The notes under the pieces were generated by a model. The model did not search any database. It had not been told where the DNA came from and saw nothing but the letters and a program-made list of their open reading frames with translations. DNA of 64,000 nt from Kuenenia sp039794105. Lineage in GTDB: Bacteria > Planctomycetota > Brocadiia > Brocadiales > Brocadiaceae. The position numbers were made by a program, and so were the translations under genes. The DNA lies in the NCBI RefSeq assembly GCF_039794105.1, contig NZ_JBDIWA010000013.1:18229-82228 (forward strand), given 5' to 3'. Of this stretch, positions 19,548 through 28,024 are shown one piece after another; position 1 is the first letter of the stretch; each line of letters opens with the position of its first letter.

Positions 19548-20012
19548 ATGATGAAACAACCAGAGTCTATAGAGGATGTAATTAGTCAAATAAAAAGCAA
19601 TGGCACTCTTAAAGAAGTATTAACGCCTGAATATTTTGCTAGAAATGATTGGGCAGCTCATAAAGTTGCAAAATATATAATTGACGCTAAGAGGAAAGAA
19701 AAGACAGAAATGAAGGTTAATCAACTAAGAAAATTTTTTGAAAGCGTAAAATCTTTAGAAAATATATTGGTAGGAAGAAAAGGGGAATTAAAAGATGTAG
19801 AAAATTTTTCCCATAAATTTTATATGCTATTTCCAGAATTAGCTTACGCAAAGGGAAGAAGATTAATTGCAGAAAAATTTTATCAGTTAATGAAAGAGGC
19901 TTTGTCAGATGGGAAAGTAAAATTTGTAGAAGACTACAAAATTTTAGTTGAATTCTTATCCGCAATATTAGCTTACCATAAAATGGAATCTGAAACGAAA
20001 ACTAAAGAATAA
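19548..20012 (+). CDS. csm2: Csm2 small subunit
   Basis: Small alpha-helical subunit (154 residues) forming the inner filament of the Csm effector along the crRNA-target duplex. The sequence has the Csm2 pattern: TLKEVLTPEYFARNDWAAHKVAKYI near residues 19-43 and KVNQLRKFFESVKSLE thereafter, with LFPELAYAKGR around residue 95. A strong AAAGGAGG ribosome binding site precedes the ATG. It lies between cas10 and csm3 in a tightly spaced operon. Confidence 0.92.
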   Translation: MMKQPESIEDVISQIKSNGTLKEVLTPEYFARNDWAAHKVAKYIIDAKRKEKTEMKVNQLRKFFESVKSLENILVGRKGELKDVENFSHKFYMLFPELAYAKGRRLIAEKFYQLMKEALSDGKVKFVEDYKILVEFLSAILAYHKMESETKTKE

Positions 20013-20030
20013 ATATTGGAGGTAAACATC

Positions 20031-20900
20031 ATGTCACAAAGTACAAATTTCGATTTTAAAGGGAAGTATGTCATTAAAGCAGATTTAAGAACAATTACTG
20101 CCCTTCATATTGGCGGTACAGAGGAAGGTTTTGAAATAGGAGGTTTAGACAATCCTGTGATTAAGGATAAAATAACTGGTTTGCCTTATATTCCAGGTTC
20201 ATCTTTAAAAGGAAAGTTGAGGAGTTTATTAGAATGGATAATCGAATATCCTGACAAAGGTACCGACCAATCCAGAATACAAAACGCTCTGAAGCTGAAT
20301 AAAGAAGGAAAATGGGAAGCAAGCCCTTGCAGTTGTGGTAAATGTGATGTCTGTGTCGTCTTTGGCACATCCGCTGAAACTCACACCGAAGGTCCAACAC
20401 GACTCACAGTACTGGATGCATGGCCTCAAGGACTTCTTGATACAAATGGCAAAAGAAAAAATGAATCAGAGTGGGACGGAACCATTAAACGTTGGACAGA
20501 TTATATGGGTGAAAAAGTTTACACGGAGCTTAAGACTGAAAATACCATTGATAGGATTACTTCAGCAGCCAATCCTAGAAGCATGGAACGAGTTCCAGCT
20601 GATTCTATTTTTACTGCAGAATTTATTTATGATGTTTATCAAGATAAAGATATAGAAAGACTTAAAATCCTATTTGTAGGAATAAAATTACTAGAAGACA
20701 GTACTTTAGGAGGTAGCGGTAGTCGTGGTTCTGGAAGGGTAAGATTTGAGAATATCAAGGTTGAAAGAAGAGATGTTAGCTATTATAGGAACGAAATGGC
20801 TGAAAAACTTGAAAAGGTAAATCAAAATACGCACAGTACCGCAAAAGATATTTTAGATAATTTTGAAAAAATATTTTCTTTAGTTGAGAAAAAAACATGA
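20031..20900 (+). CDS. csm3: Csm3 backbone RAMP with target-RNA cleavage site
   Basis: Csm3 polymerises along the crRNA and each copy cuts the target RNA. The 289-residue protein has the catalytic aspartate in the segment GGLDNPVIKD (near residue 38), the glycine-rich PGSSLKGKLRSLLE, a CSCGKCDVC cysteine cluster and the C-terminal GGSGSRGSGRVRF. The ATG at 20031 is supported by TTGGAGGTAA; an upstream in-frame TTG adds five residues. The last bases overlap csm4 as ATGA. Confidence 0.95.
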   Translation: MSQSTNFDFKGKYVIKADLRTITALHIGGTEEGFEIGGLDNPVIKDKITGLPYIPGSSLKGKLRSLLEWIIEYPDKGTDQSRIQNALKLNKEGKWEASPCSCGKCDVCVVFGTSAETHTEGPTRLTVLDAWPQGLLDTNGKRKNESEWDGTIKRWTDYMGEKVYTELKTENTIDRITSAANPRSMERVPADSIFTAEFIYDVYQDKDIERLKILFVGIKLLEDSTLGGSGSRGSGRVRFENIKVERRDVSYYRNEMAEKLEKVNQNTHSTAKDILDNFEKIFSLVEKKT

Positions 20901-21964
20901 TTGAATACCTGATTAAGCTCAGACCTAAATCATCGTTTGAAATAATTCCTTCTTCTGATACCCTGTTTGGGGCTATCTGCTGGGCAATTCGAACCTTGTA
21001 TGGAGAATCTGGAGATAACGGGCTAAATAATTTATTGGAAAGATTCGTCAAGAGGGAGTCTTTACCTTTTCTTGTTTCATCGACCTTCCCTTGTTTTGTC
21101 CAATATGACGAAACAGAAATATATTATTTTCCTAAGCCGGAATTACCTCCCTTGTCGAAAAATAAGCTACAAGAAATAGCGACAAAATATCAAGATAAAT
21201 GGAAATTAGAGTTTGATAAACCTCATTACTCTGAGAATATCTTTTTTATTAAAACAGTATCAGAGTATAAACGTTTTAGAAAAATTAGTTGGATTCCTCA
21301 TAGCCAATTTGAAGGAATTCTCAAAGAAAGAGGAGAAAAAGATCTCTTTATAGAATTTCTTGATAACCGACAAGATTCCCCTCATATCGAATCTATTGCA
21401 GTGCAAAAGAATAAACTGGACAGATTTTCCAACTCCACTACTGGTGAAGGACAAACTTTTTACAATAATGAGATATATTTTGGGAAAGGAATTGGTTTAT
21501 ATTTTCTCTTTAAGACACAAGAAATAAATTGGTTTGAGCCTGTTTTTAAGTATTTATCCGACTCAGGTATCGGAAGCAACAAAAGAATGGGCAAGAATCA
21601 TTTTTGGATCGATCCATTTATTACAAGTCCGTTTAATTTCAATATTGAAAACGCCAATGGATTTGTAAGTCTTTCTCGATTTATTTCAAATCCTGCAAAG
21701 GATGAGATCGATTTTGAAACAGATGCCTTATATCAGATTAAACCCGTTCGATCAAAGGTAGAATCCAGAGAGGAATTTATGGGAGAAGACATATGGAAGA
21801 ATCTAACCATGACCCTTTTAGAAGGATCTATATTTAAAACAAAAGAGCGAGCTAAAATCTACGGTGATATAGTTGAGGTAAAAGAATTAAAAGGAAAAAA
21901 GATTTACCAATATGGACTCTGTTATCCTGTGTGGGGAAAACTAGATTTTGGGGACGAAAGATGA
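20897..21964 (+). CDS. csm4: Csm4 RAMP subunit
   Basis: Csm4 caps the 5' handle of the crRNA and contacts Cas10. The 355-residue product begins with the RAMP segment EYLIKLRPKSSFEIIPSSDTLFGAICWAI and has a glycine-rich loop SDSGIGSNKRMGKNHFW near residue 230, as expected. It overlaps csm3 and csm5 by ATGA junctions, so these genes are translationally coupled. Its position between csm3 and csm5 supports the call more than sequence length does, because Csm4 families are divergent. Confidence 0.92.
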   Translation: MIEYLIKLRPKSSFEIIPSSDTLFGAICWAIRTLYGESGDNGLNNLLERFVKRESLPFLVSSTFPCFVQYDETEIYYFPKPELPPLSKNKLQEIATKYQDKWKLEFDKPHYSENIFFIKTVSEYKRFRKISWIPHSQFEGILKERGEKDLFIEFLDNRQDSPHIESIAVQKNKLDRFSNSTTGEGQTFYNNEIYFGKGIGLYFLFKTQEINWFEPVFKYLSDSGIGSNKRMGKNHFWIDPFITSPFNFNIENANGFVSLSRFISNPAKDEIDFETDALYQIKPVRSKVESREEFMGEDIWKNLTMTLLEGSIFKTKERAKIYGDIVEVKELKGKKIYQYGLCYPVWGKLDFGDER

Positions 21965-23487
21965 AAATAACAAAACCGGTAAAGTTCTCTGTGAGAACCC
22001 TCACTCCCGTGCATATAGGCAATGGTAATAAATATAATGGTCTTTCTTATCTGATAGACAATGATAACAACCTTATTAAGATCGAAATTGATTTTCTATT
22101 CCAACATTTGACTTCAGAAGAACATAAAAAATTCGTTGAATGGATTGAAAGTCAATCTTTCCAACCTAGTTTGAATAGCTTTTTGGATAGTATCAAAAGA
22201 AAAGATATTATTGAAAATTTGAAAGATGAGAACAGATTCTCAAAGGTAAAGGTTGGTAAAGGATTCGACAAGAAGGAAGTTAAGGAATGCATTAATAATA
22301 GCATAAATTCTGTATTTATCCCAGGTTCATCAATAAAAGGATGCCTAAGAACTGCCCTTGCCTATAGTGTCATTTCCTCAGATTCAAATATACTTCCAGA
22401 ATTCTTTAGTAAAGAGCTTCCTTCCAAGCCTCAAAATGCTGATGAAGAGTTGATGAATACTCTTTTTAATTGCGGTGTTAAAAAGAAAGACGGGGAAATT
22501 GATTACAGGGATTCAAAATATGATCTATTGAAACTCTTGAAAGTTTCAGATACCCAAAACCTTAGTTATGATCAATGCATAAAAATATATCCCTACAACA
22601 TATTTACCAAGAAAAAAGGTGGTGAATTACTGCCTAAACAAAAAGAAGATTTATACCTTGAAACAATACAAGAAGATTTCAAAGGTTTTACGGTAGAAAT
22701 TTCAGTTGATAAAAACCTCCTCTTTGAAGCCCACAAATTGGAGACATTGCGGGAATGGATAGGTCTAAATGAAAAATTTGAGAAGATATTTGGTTTAAAG
22801 TTGTCTCAAGTGAAAAGGGACAATATTCAAGAGACAGAAAATATCATAATCACAAAACTATCAGAAGCAACAAAAAGCTTTTCCAAGTCCGTTATCGCCT
22901 ATTATAAAAAACTGTGGGATGGACAAATGCAATTTTTCTTACATAAAAACTGTAACTCTGCAGTTGGTGAAGATTTTAAAAATCCTGCTAAGAAATATTG
23001 TGAAAGATGCAGGATGGGTAATCTTACTAAAAGTGATTTAAATACTATCAGTCTTAAAGAACTTCAAAGCAAGTATTCGTGCTTGGAAAATATAATAAAA
23101 GGTCAAAATGATAATTTTTACTTAGTATTAGGATTCGGTTCTGGTTTTGTAGGGATAACGCTTGTAGAACTGCTAAATGATAATCAAATAGATAGAATCA
23201 GAGAGAAATACGAATTAGGCAAAAACAAATATGAGATTTATTGTAAAAATTGTAATACTGCAATCCAGACTTTATGGGAAACTAAAGCCAATATTTGGAA
23301 AACTTATAACAGAATAAAAAGATGCCCTAAATGTGCGCTAAGTTTTAGCGAGAAGCAAAATAAAAATAAAAAAGGCAAAAGGATAGTAGATCTCCTTAAA
23401 CCTTTTCCTAAAACCCAACGTATAGCTTATAAAAACAGCTTGCCTTCTATGCCATTTGGCTGGATAGAGCTTTCGCTTTATGAATGA
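21961..23487 (+). CDS. csm5: Csm5 RAMP subunit, long form with cysteine clusters
   Basis: Csm5 caps the 3' end of the crRNA and recruits maturation nucleases. The protein opens with the RAMP segment FSVRTLTPVHIGNGNKYNG and carries PGSSIKGCLRTALAYS around residue 115, both typical. At 508 residues it is longer than many Csm5 proteins. The extra length includes two cysteine clusters: CNSAVGEDF plus CERCRMGN (about residues 337-352) and CKNCNT plus CPKCALSF (about 430-460), likely zinc ribbons. Start ATG at 21961 overlaps the csm4 stop. It ends the csm core; the next gene encodes a membrane protein. Confidence 0.9.
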   Translation: MKITKPVKFSVRTLTPVHIGNGNKYNGLSYLIDNDNNLIKIEIDFLFQHLTSEEHKKFVEWIESQSFQPSLNSFLDSIKRKDIIENLKDENRFSKVKVGKGFDKKEVKECINNSINSVFIPGSSIKGCLRTALAYSVISSDSNILPEFFSKELPSKPQNADEELMNTLFNCGVKKKDGEIDYRDSKYDLLKLLKVSDTQNLSYDQCIKIYPYNIFTKKKGGELLPKQKEDLYLETIQEDFKGFTVEISVDKNLLFEAHKLETLREWIGLNEKFEKIFGLKLSQVKRDNIQETENIIITKLSEATKSFSKSVIAYYKKLWDGQMQFFLHKNCNSAVGEDFKNPAKKYCERCRMGNLTKSDLNTISLKELQSKYSCLENIIKGQNDNFYLVLGFGSGFVGITLVELLNDNQIDRIREKYELGKNKYEIYCKNCNTAIQTLWETKANIWKTYNRIKRCPKCALSFSEKQNKNKKGKRIVDLLKPFPKTQRIAYKNSLPSMPFGWIELSLYE

Positions 23488-23547
23488 ATCTAAACTCACC
23501 ATTTTTACAACTAAAAGTCAATACTCACTAATAAAGGAATGAATATT

Positions 23548-24054
23548 ATGTTAAATTTTTTTAATAACTTAGCTACAGCCTTTGATGTATATACTATAAT
23601 CTGGATTCTAATATCCAATGTGATTTTATTTTTTTGTTTTTTCAGGTTTTTCTTTCTAAAGGAAAGAAGATTGTTTAAAAATAGGAAAAGACCAATAATG
23701 ATCTTTAAATCAAGAGATCAAAGTATGGAGCTTGAAACAAAACTTTTAAGAGATAGCAAGTTTTTTAACATACCAGAAGACCCCACCGACAAACACCAAA
23801 ATACGGATCGCATAAAGAACCATGGTTTAATTATTGTAGGATATTCACCCGGAATGGATGGATTTCAAAATATATTATCAGCTTCAAAAAGCAAACAAAT
23901 ACCGATTATAATATACGCTGCTCCTGGAGCAATTACTGAAGAAGATTATAAAGAAATATGCAAATACTCTTACCATTCAATATGTAATCTACCATTAAGA
24001 CTTGTTAACGACGTTTTTACAATCTTATCGACATTTCCACATGGGAAGAAATAA
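23548..24054 (+). CDS. membrane-anchored alpha/beta-domain protein, putative CRISPR ancillary effector
   Basis: I do not recognise a named family. The 168-residue protein has one N-terminal transmembrane helix (about residues 17-39, IIWILISNVILFFCFF) followed by a basic stop-transfer segment. Its cytosolic domain of about 115 residues has alternating hydrophobic strands: PIMIFK, GLIIVGYS and IPIIIYAAPG, ending SICNLPLRLVNDVFTILSTF. The pattern resembles a Rossmann, receiver or TIR-like fold, without a recognisable catalytic motif. I start at ATG 23548 (AAAGGA nine bases upstream). It lies directly after csm5 and before a second membrane protein with a nucleotide-sensor domain, suggesting both act at the membrane when cyclic oligoadenylate is made. 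The function is inference. Confidence 0.6.
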   Translation: MLNFFNNLATAFDVYTIIWILISNVILFFCFFRFFFLKERRLFKNRKRPIMIFKSRDQSMELETKLLRDSKFFNIPEDPTDKHQNTDRIKNHGLIIVGYSPGMDGFQNILSASKSKQIPIIIYAAPGAITEEDYKEICKYSYHSICNLPLRLVNDVFTILSTFPHGKK

Positions 24055-24150
24055 CTTTAACGAATAACATCGGAGGGAGGAATAAAGGGAGGAATAAAAG
24101 AATAATAAAGCCATTAGTAATTACCTTCTCACCTTCACTTTATCTTTATC

Positions 24151-24335
24151 TCCGTTCGGGCTGACCTGACGTAGAAGGGATTGCGATCGAGCAGCTTCCG
24201 CTACACGTGCTTTGTTACGACTAATGAAGATTCTTGACCTAATGAATAAGGGATTGCGACAGAGTAATCAGATCATCCTCGTCAAAGATATTGCTCGTGT
24301 GAGAAACATTGACCTGATGAATAAGGGATTTAAGA
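24151..24335 (+). CRISPR. decayed CRISPR array: three degenerate repeats, two spacers
   Basis: Three imperfect copies of the 37-base repeat of the downstream arrays lie at 24151-24187, 24224-24260 and 24299-24335, with spacer-like segments of 36 and 38 bases. Copy 1 keeps GTAGAAGGGATTGCGA, copy 2 keeps TTGACCT and GGGATTGCGAC, and copy 3 keeps CATTGACCTGATG but has lost the 3' tag. Period and orientation match the intact arrays. There is no adjacent leader. The first half of copy 1 also resembles another palindromic repeat of this genome, so it may be composite. The relic sits between the two membrane-effector genes. Confidence 0.8.
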
Positions 24336-24469
24336 TCGTGAGGCGTGACTGTCAACGTGTCTATAACTTTGGGTGTAAACGTATTGCTAAATTAGGCTCC
24401 TAACATCAGTAAGGCTTACTATTCAAATAAATACCGTAAAGTCTCGTGAGAAAGGGAGAGGGTCTTTCA

Positions 24470-25018
24470 ATGTGGGATTTAATTAAAAAATTTGTAGAAT
24501 CACTTGAGCCTTTTGAGAGTATTATCAGCATTATCACAATGATTTTTGCTGGTTATGCCTCTTTTCGTCTTATGATGCAAAATAGAAGATTAAAGGAACT
24601 CGCAAGGACTGCTCCAAAGATTGAAAATTTTCAGGATAAAATTAAATTTTATGAAGGGGTGCAAACCTGTAATCCCATTGCTCTAGCCTTGTCACTTGTA
24701 CCTCAAACGCCATCTATTAAAAAAGATGTAGAACAATTTTTGAATACCATGGGTTGGAAAATGGAGGTAGACGAAATTAATATGAACGGCATAAATTCCC
24801 AAAGCGACATAGAGACATTGATTAATCGACTAAGAGAAAAAAGGCATCTCTTTGATCTTCAGGGAAACACAGAAGTTCATCTATTCATACAAGGCCCTGT
24901 AGTTTCAGGCATTTTATCAGGCGCTATGTTTGATCACTGGAAGCCAGTAAAACTTTACCACAAATCTACTCCATCCGTTCCGGCGGTTTACCAATACTGG
25001 TGTCCACTAATTAAGTAG
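24470..25018 (+). CDS. membrane-anchored SAVED/CARF-like sensor, putative cyclic-oligoadenylate effector
   Basis: A 182-residue protein with one N-terminal transmembrane helix (about residues 14-38, SIISIITMIFAGYASFRL) and a soluble domain of about 130 residues. The domain shows NPIALALSLVP, then VHLFIQGPVVSGILSGAMF, then PVKLYHKS and VYQYWCPL. This order of a strand, an HLF-GP motif and a terminal Y resembles SAVED/CARF ligand-binding domains. Architecture and size are like Cam1, the membrane effector with a CARF domain reported for type III systems. GAGAGGG precedes ATG 24470. csx3 follows after 10 bases. I infer that it binds cyclic oligoadenylate and perturbs the membrane; SAVED versus CARF is not settled. 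Confidence 0.65.
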   Translation: MWDLIKKFVESLEPFESIISIITMIFAGYASFRLMMQNRRLKELARTAPKIENFQDKIKFYEGVQTCNPIALALSLVPQTPSIKKDVEQFLNTMGWKMEVDEINMNGINSQSDIETLINRLREKRHLFDLQGNTEVHLFIQGPVVSGILSGAMFDHWKPVKLYHKSTPSVPAVYQYWCPLIK

Positions 25019-25028
25019 GAACATTGAC

Positions 25029-25268
25029 GTGGTTATAATTGATCTTGATATTTTTTATAGTAATATTGCGAAATTAAGTGATTTACCTGTTTATATTCAG
25101 AAAGCCCTTGAACAAGCCGGCGAAGGAAACGAAGTTGTTTTGACTGGCAGCGCCCCTGTTTGGCTTTATTTAGCGGTTGCTCATGCTTTGCACGGAAAAG
25201 CAAAGAAATTGATCTATCGTTCACCTGTTACCGGTGATGTTGTCATATTTGATCATGACCCATTCTGA
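25029..25268 (+). CDS. csx3: Csx3/Crn3-like ring nuclease
   Basis: This small protein of 79 residues carries the Csx3 signature: VVLTGSAPVWLYLAVAHAL at residues 37-55, then a short loop and SPVTGDVVIFDH at the C-terminus. Csx3 (Crn3) enzymes degrade cyclic tetra-adenylate and so switch off type III signalling. The protein is at the short end of the family. It starts at GTG 25029 with TAGGA upstream, 10 bases after the SAVED-like gene, and is followed two bases later by the reverse transcriptase. The pairing of sensor-effector and ring nuclease supports an active signalling branch. Confidence 0.8.
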   Translation: MVIIDLDIFYSNIAKLSDLPVYIQKALEQAGEGNEVVLTGSAPVWLYLAVAHALHGKAKKLIYRSPVTGDVVIFDHDPF

Positions 25269-25270
25269 GT

Positions 25271-26194
25271 ATGAATGAATTTGCCTTAAGTCTTTCATCG
25301 TTATATTCAGCTTTTGATGCCGTCAAGGAAAACCATGGTTGTGCCGGTGCGGACGGCGTTACTATCGAACGTTATGAAGGAAACCTTGATCTAAATCTAA
25401 AAATTATGCACAAGGAGCTTACGGAACAAACGTACTTTCCTCTCCCCCTTTTAAAAATTCTGGTTGATAAAGGAAACGGAGAGGCAAGGGCGTTGTGCAT
25501 CCCCTCAGTGAGAGACCGGATAATACAGGCAGCCGTATTGCAACTCATTGAACCTGTTCTTGAAAAAGAGTTTGAAGAGTGTAGTTTTGCCTACCGGAAG
25601 GGACGTTCCGTAAAACAAGCAGTTTATAAAGTCAAGGAGTATTATGAACAGGGTTATAAGTGGGTAGTGGATGCAGATATCGATGCGTTTTTCGATAGTG
25701 TGGATCATTCTGCTCTTCTTTCAAAATTCAAATGTTATATTCATGATCCTTGCATTCAAAATCTGGTTGGGCTTTGGCTAAATGGAGAAGTATGGGATGG
25801 AGAAAGAGTAACCACAATAAAAAAAGGCATACCGCAAGGTTCTCCCATTTCTCCGATTCTTGCAAATCTATACCTTGATGAATTTGATGAAGAACTTACC
25901 AGCAACGGATACAAACTTGTTCGATTTTCGGATGATTTTATCATCCTTTGCAAAAATCCTGTAATGGCACAAGAATCACTCCAATTAACTAAAAAAATAT
26001 TGGAAAAACTTCTTTTGGAATTGGACGAGGAACAGGTGATTAGCTTTGACCAGGGTTTTAAATTCCTGGGAGTTATTTTTGTAAAAAGTATGATCATGGT
26101 GCCTTTTGACCGGCCAAAAAAGGAACGGAAGGTTTTGTTCTATCCAAACCCATTAGACCTTGATGTCTACTTTCAGCAAAAGAGAACAATGTAA
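25271..26194 (+). CDS. CRISPR-associated reverse transcriptase (group II intron-like), stand-alone
   Basis: The 307-residue protein has RT domains 1-7: ARALCIPSVRDRIIQAAV, the first catalytic aspartates in VVDADIDAFFDSV (D134, D136), GIPQGSPISPILANLYLDEFD, and the second catalytic motif as FSDD at residues 219-222 instead of the common YADD. The end reads FKFLGVIF. There is no maturase or endonuclease extension, as in CRISPR-associated RTs. It lies two bases after csx3 and three before cas1, so it probably helps Cas1-Cas2 acquire spacers from RNA. Most studied systems have an RT-Cas1 fusion; here the two are separate genes. Confidence 0.92.
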   Translation: MNEFALSLSSLYSAFDAVKENHGCAGADGVTIERYEGNLDLNLKIMHKELTEQTYFPLPLLKILVDKGNGEARALCIPSVRDRIIQAAVLQLIEPVLEKEFEECSFAYRKGRSVKQAVYKVKEYYEQGYKWVVDADIDAFFDSVDHSALLSKFKCYIHDPCIQNLVGLWLNGEVWDGERVTTIKKGIPQGSPISPILANLYLDEFDEELTSNGYKLVRFSDDFIILCKNPVMAQESLQLTKKILEKLLLELDEEQVISFDQGFKFLGVIFVKSMIMVPFDRPKKERKVLFYPNPLDLDVYFQQKRTM

Positions 26195-26197
26195 AAT

Positions 26198-27199
26198 ATG
26201 GCAAATCTCTACCTGACTGAACAGAATTCCATTTTACGGAAAAGCGGTGACCGGTTGATTATTGAAAAGGACGACAAGGTACTTCTTGAAGTCCAATGCC
26301 ATAAAATAGACGCCGTGCTCATATTTGGAAATGTGCAGTTTACCACACAAGCAGTGCACGAACTCTTTGAGCATGGTATAGAAATGGCTATTCTCACGAG
26401 AACGGGCAAACTTATTGGACAGAGAACCTCCCCTGCGACCAAAAATATTACCCTTCGTGTTCAACAGTTTAAACGATACTGGGATGATGACTTTCAACTG
26501 GCTTTTGCAAAGGCAATTGTTTGTGGGAAGATACAAAATTGCATACAACTGGTACGGTCGTTTTCGTATAATCATCCAAACAATGCCTTTGAAACAGAGA
26601 TGGCTGATCTTCGCCTGCGATTAAAAGAGGTGGAATCAGCGGCGAACATCAGCCAGCTTTTTGGTATAGAGGGAAACGCCGCCAGGACGTATTTTGCTTC
26701 TTTTGGGAAAATGATCCTTCATACGTTTGATTTTCCCGGACGGAAAAAATACCCCTCAACTGATCCCGTGAATGCATTGCTTTCATTAAGTTATACTATG
26801 ATCTTTAATGAAATATCATCCCTCCTTGACGGTCTGGGTTTCGATCCTTATCTTGGGTACTATCACGGAATTGATTATGGCAGGTCTTCCCTTGCGTCTG
26901 ACCTGATGGAAGAGTTTCGCGCTCCCGTTGCAGATCGTTTTATCCTTAATCTTATCAATAACCGGATATTTGGGCAGGAAGATTTCTATGCAAACCCAAA
27001 GACGGAAGGCGTGTATCTGAAACGCGAGTCATTAAAACGGTATTTTGTTGAATATGAAACAATGTTAAACAGGGAATTTCTTCATCCACAGCAGAAAGAA
27101 AATACCACCCTCAGAAAATGTTTTCGCATACAAGCGGAGAATTTAACGTCTCATATACAAAATAATATTCCTTATACTTCATTTGTAATGGAGATATGA
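26198..27199 (+). CDS. cas1: Cas1 spacer integrase
   Basis: Cas1 with Cas2 integrates new spacers at the leader end of the array. The protein has 333 residues, the usual length. The metal-binding residues are visible: Glu158 in FGIEGNAAR, His223 in YYHGIDYGRSSLA and Asp235 in ASDLMEEFR. The start ATG at 26198 follows the RT stop by three bases. Its last 97 codons are duplicated almost exactly at 30402-30697. Confidence 0.97.
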   Translation: MANLYLTEQNSILRKSGDRLIIEKDDKVLLEVQCHKIDAVLIFGNVQFTTQAVHELFEHGIEMAILTRTGKLIGQRTSPATKNITLRVQQFKRYWDDDFQLAFAKAIVCGKIQNCIQLVRSFSYNHPNNAFETEMADLRLRLKEVESAANISQLFGIEGNAARTYFASFGKMILHTFDFPGRKKYPSTDPVNALLSLSYTMIFNEISSLLDGLGFDPYLGYYHGIDYGRSSLASDLMEEFRAPVADRFILNLINNRIFGQEDFYANPKTEGVYLKRESLKRYFVEYETMLNREFLHPQQKENTTLRKCFRIQAENLTSHIQNNIPYTSFVMEI

Positions 27200-27202
27200 T
27201 TG

Positions 27203-27478
27203 GTGTTTTATCTGGTTTCCTATGATATACCAGAGACGAAAAGAAGGACAAAGCTCGCAAAAATTCTTGAAGACTTTGGCGACCGTGTCCAGTATAGTGT
27301 GTTTGAATGTATTTTAGATATAAAACTGTTAAATAAACTGGTAAAAAGGATACAGAAAATAATAAATGAGGAAGACGACAGCATTCGTATTTATTCTGTT
27401 TGCGCCGGATGCGAAAAGGAGATAAAGGTAATGGGGAAGGGAAAAGTCTCGAAGATTGAAAATATATACGTAATTTAA
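27203..27478 (+). CDS. cas2: Cas2 integrase subunit, copy 1
   Basis: The product is 91 residues. It begins MFYLVSYDIPETKRRTKLAKIL, with the conserved Asp8 after the first strand, then FGDRVQYSVFEC, and ends with the strand ENIYVI. Cas2 dimers bridge two Cas1 dimers in spacer acquisition. A GTG at 27203 matches the ATG of the second copy and is preferred over an in-frame TTG three bases earlier. It lies directly upstream of the leader of array 1. Confidence 0.95.
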   Translation: MFYLVSYDIPETKRRTKLAKILEDFGDRVQYSVFECILDIKLLNKLVKRIQKIINEEDDSIRIYSVCAGCEKEIKVMGKGKVSKIENIYVI

Positions 27479-27584
27479 AACGTAATAAGCATTTAACGGA
27501 TTTTGAAAACATGGCTTAAAAAGGGGGTGGTTACAGGAAATGGACTTGCAAGTATTTATTTCTAATAGGCTTACATATGCCGCT
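27479..27584 (+). promoter_or_regulatory. leader of CRISPR array 1
   Basis: The region between the cas2 stop and the first repeat. It contains AAAAAGGGGGTGGTTACAGG, and its last 45 bases (GGACTTGCAAGTATTTATTT onward) are identical to the end of the leader of array 2. Its place beside cas2, and the degenerate repeat at the far end of the array, indicate transcription to the right. Confidence 0.8.
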
Positions 27585-27942
27585 GTGGAAATCATTGACC
27601 TGATGTAGAAGGGATTGCGACTAGAAATTCAATATTTATTTCTCCGGCGACAGGAATAACAATTGATGTGGAAATCATTGACCTGATGTAGAAGGGATTG
27701 CGACTTTCTTCTCGCTTATTATTTCACTTACCATGACATCCAACATGTGGAAATCATTGACCTGATGTAGAAGGGATTGCGACTATTTATTGCGCGCTTA
27801 CGCTTTGTCTCGTAATTCTGATGAGAGCGTGGAAATCATTGACCTGATGTAGAAGGGATTGCGACTCTATAAAGACACGAAGGTCTGTAAATCCGACATG
27901 CTCCGGTGGAAATCATTGACCTGATGTAGAAGGGACTGGAAG
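27585..27942 (+). CRISPR. CRISPR array 1: five repeats, four spacers
   Basis: The 37-base repeat starts GTGGAAATCATTGACC and ends GAAGGGATTGCGAC. Copies are at 27585, 27668, 27747, 27829 and 27906. Spacers are 46, 42, 45 and 40 bases. The last repeat is degenerate at its 3' end, marking the leader-distal end. The final eight bases ATTGCGAC fit a type III 5' crRNA handle. The internal ATCA/TGAT pair can form only a weak stem. The array is short, as if few new spacers are kept. Confidence 0.97.
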
Positions 27943-28024
27943 TTAATTAGGAATGAGGACATGAAGAAGGGATTCATTGATAATTGAACATTATTGATGA
28001 TTCACCACTCAGGAGGAAAATAAT

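Noticed and set aside
24212..24403. 63-codon open frame (MLRLMKILDLMNKGLRQ...)
   Set aside because: It runs through the degenerate CRISPR repeats; the repeated LMNKG peptide is just the translated repeat. No ribosome binding site.
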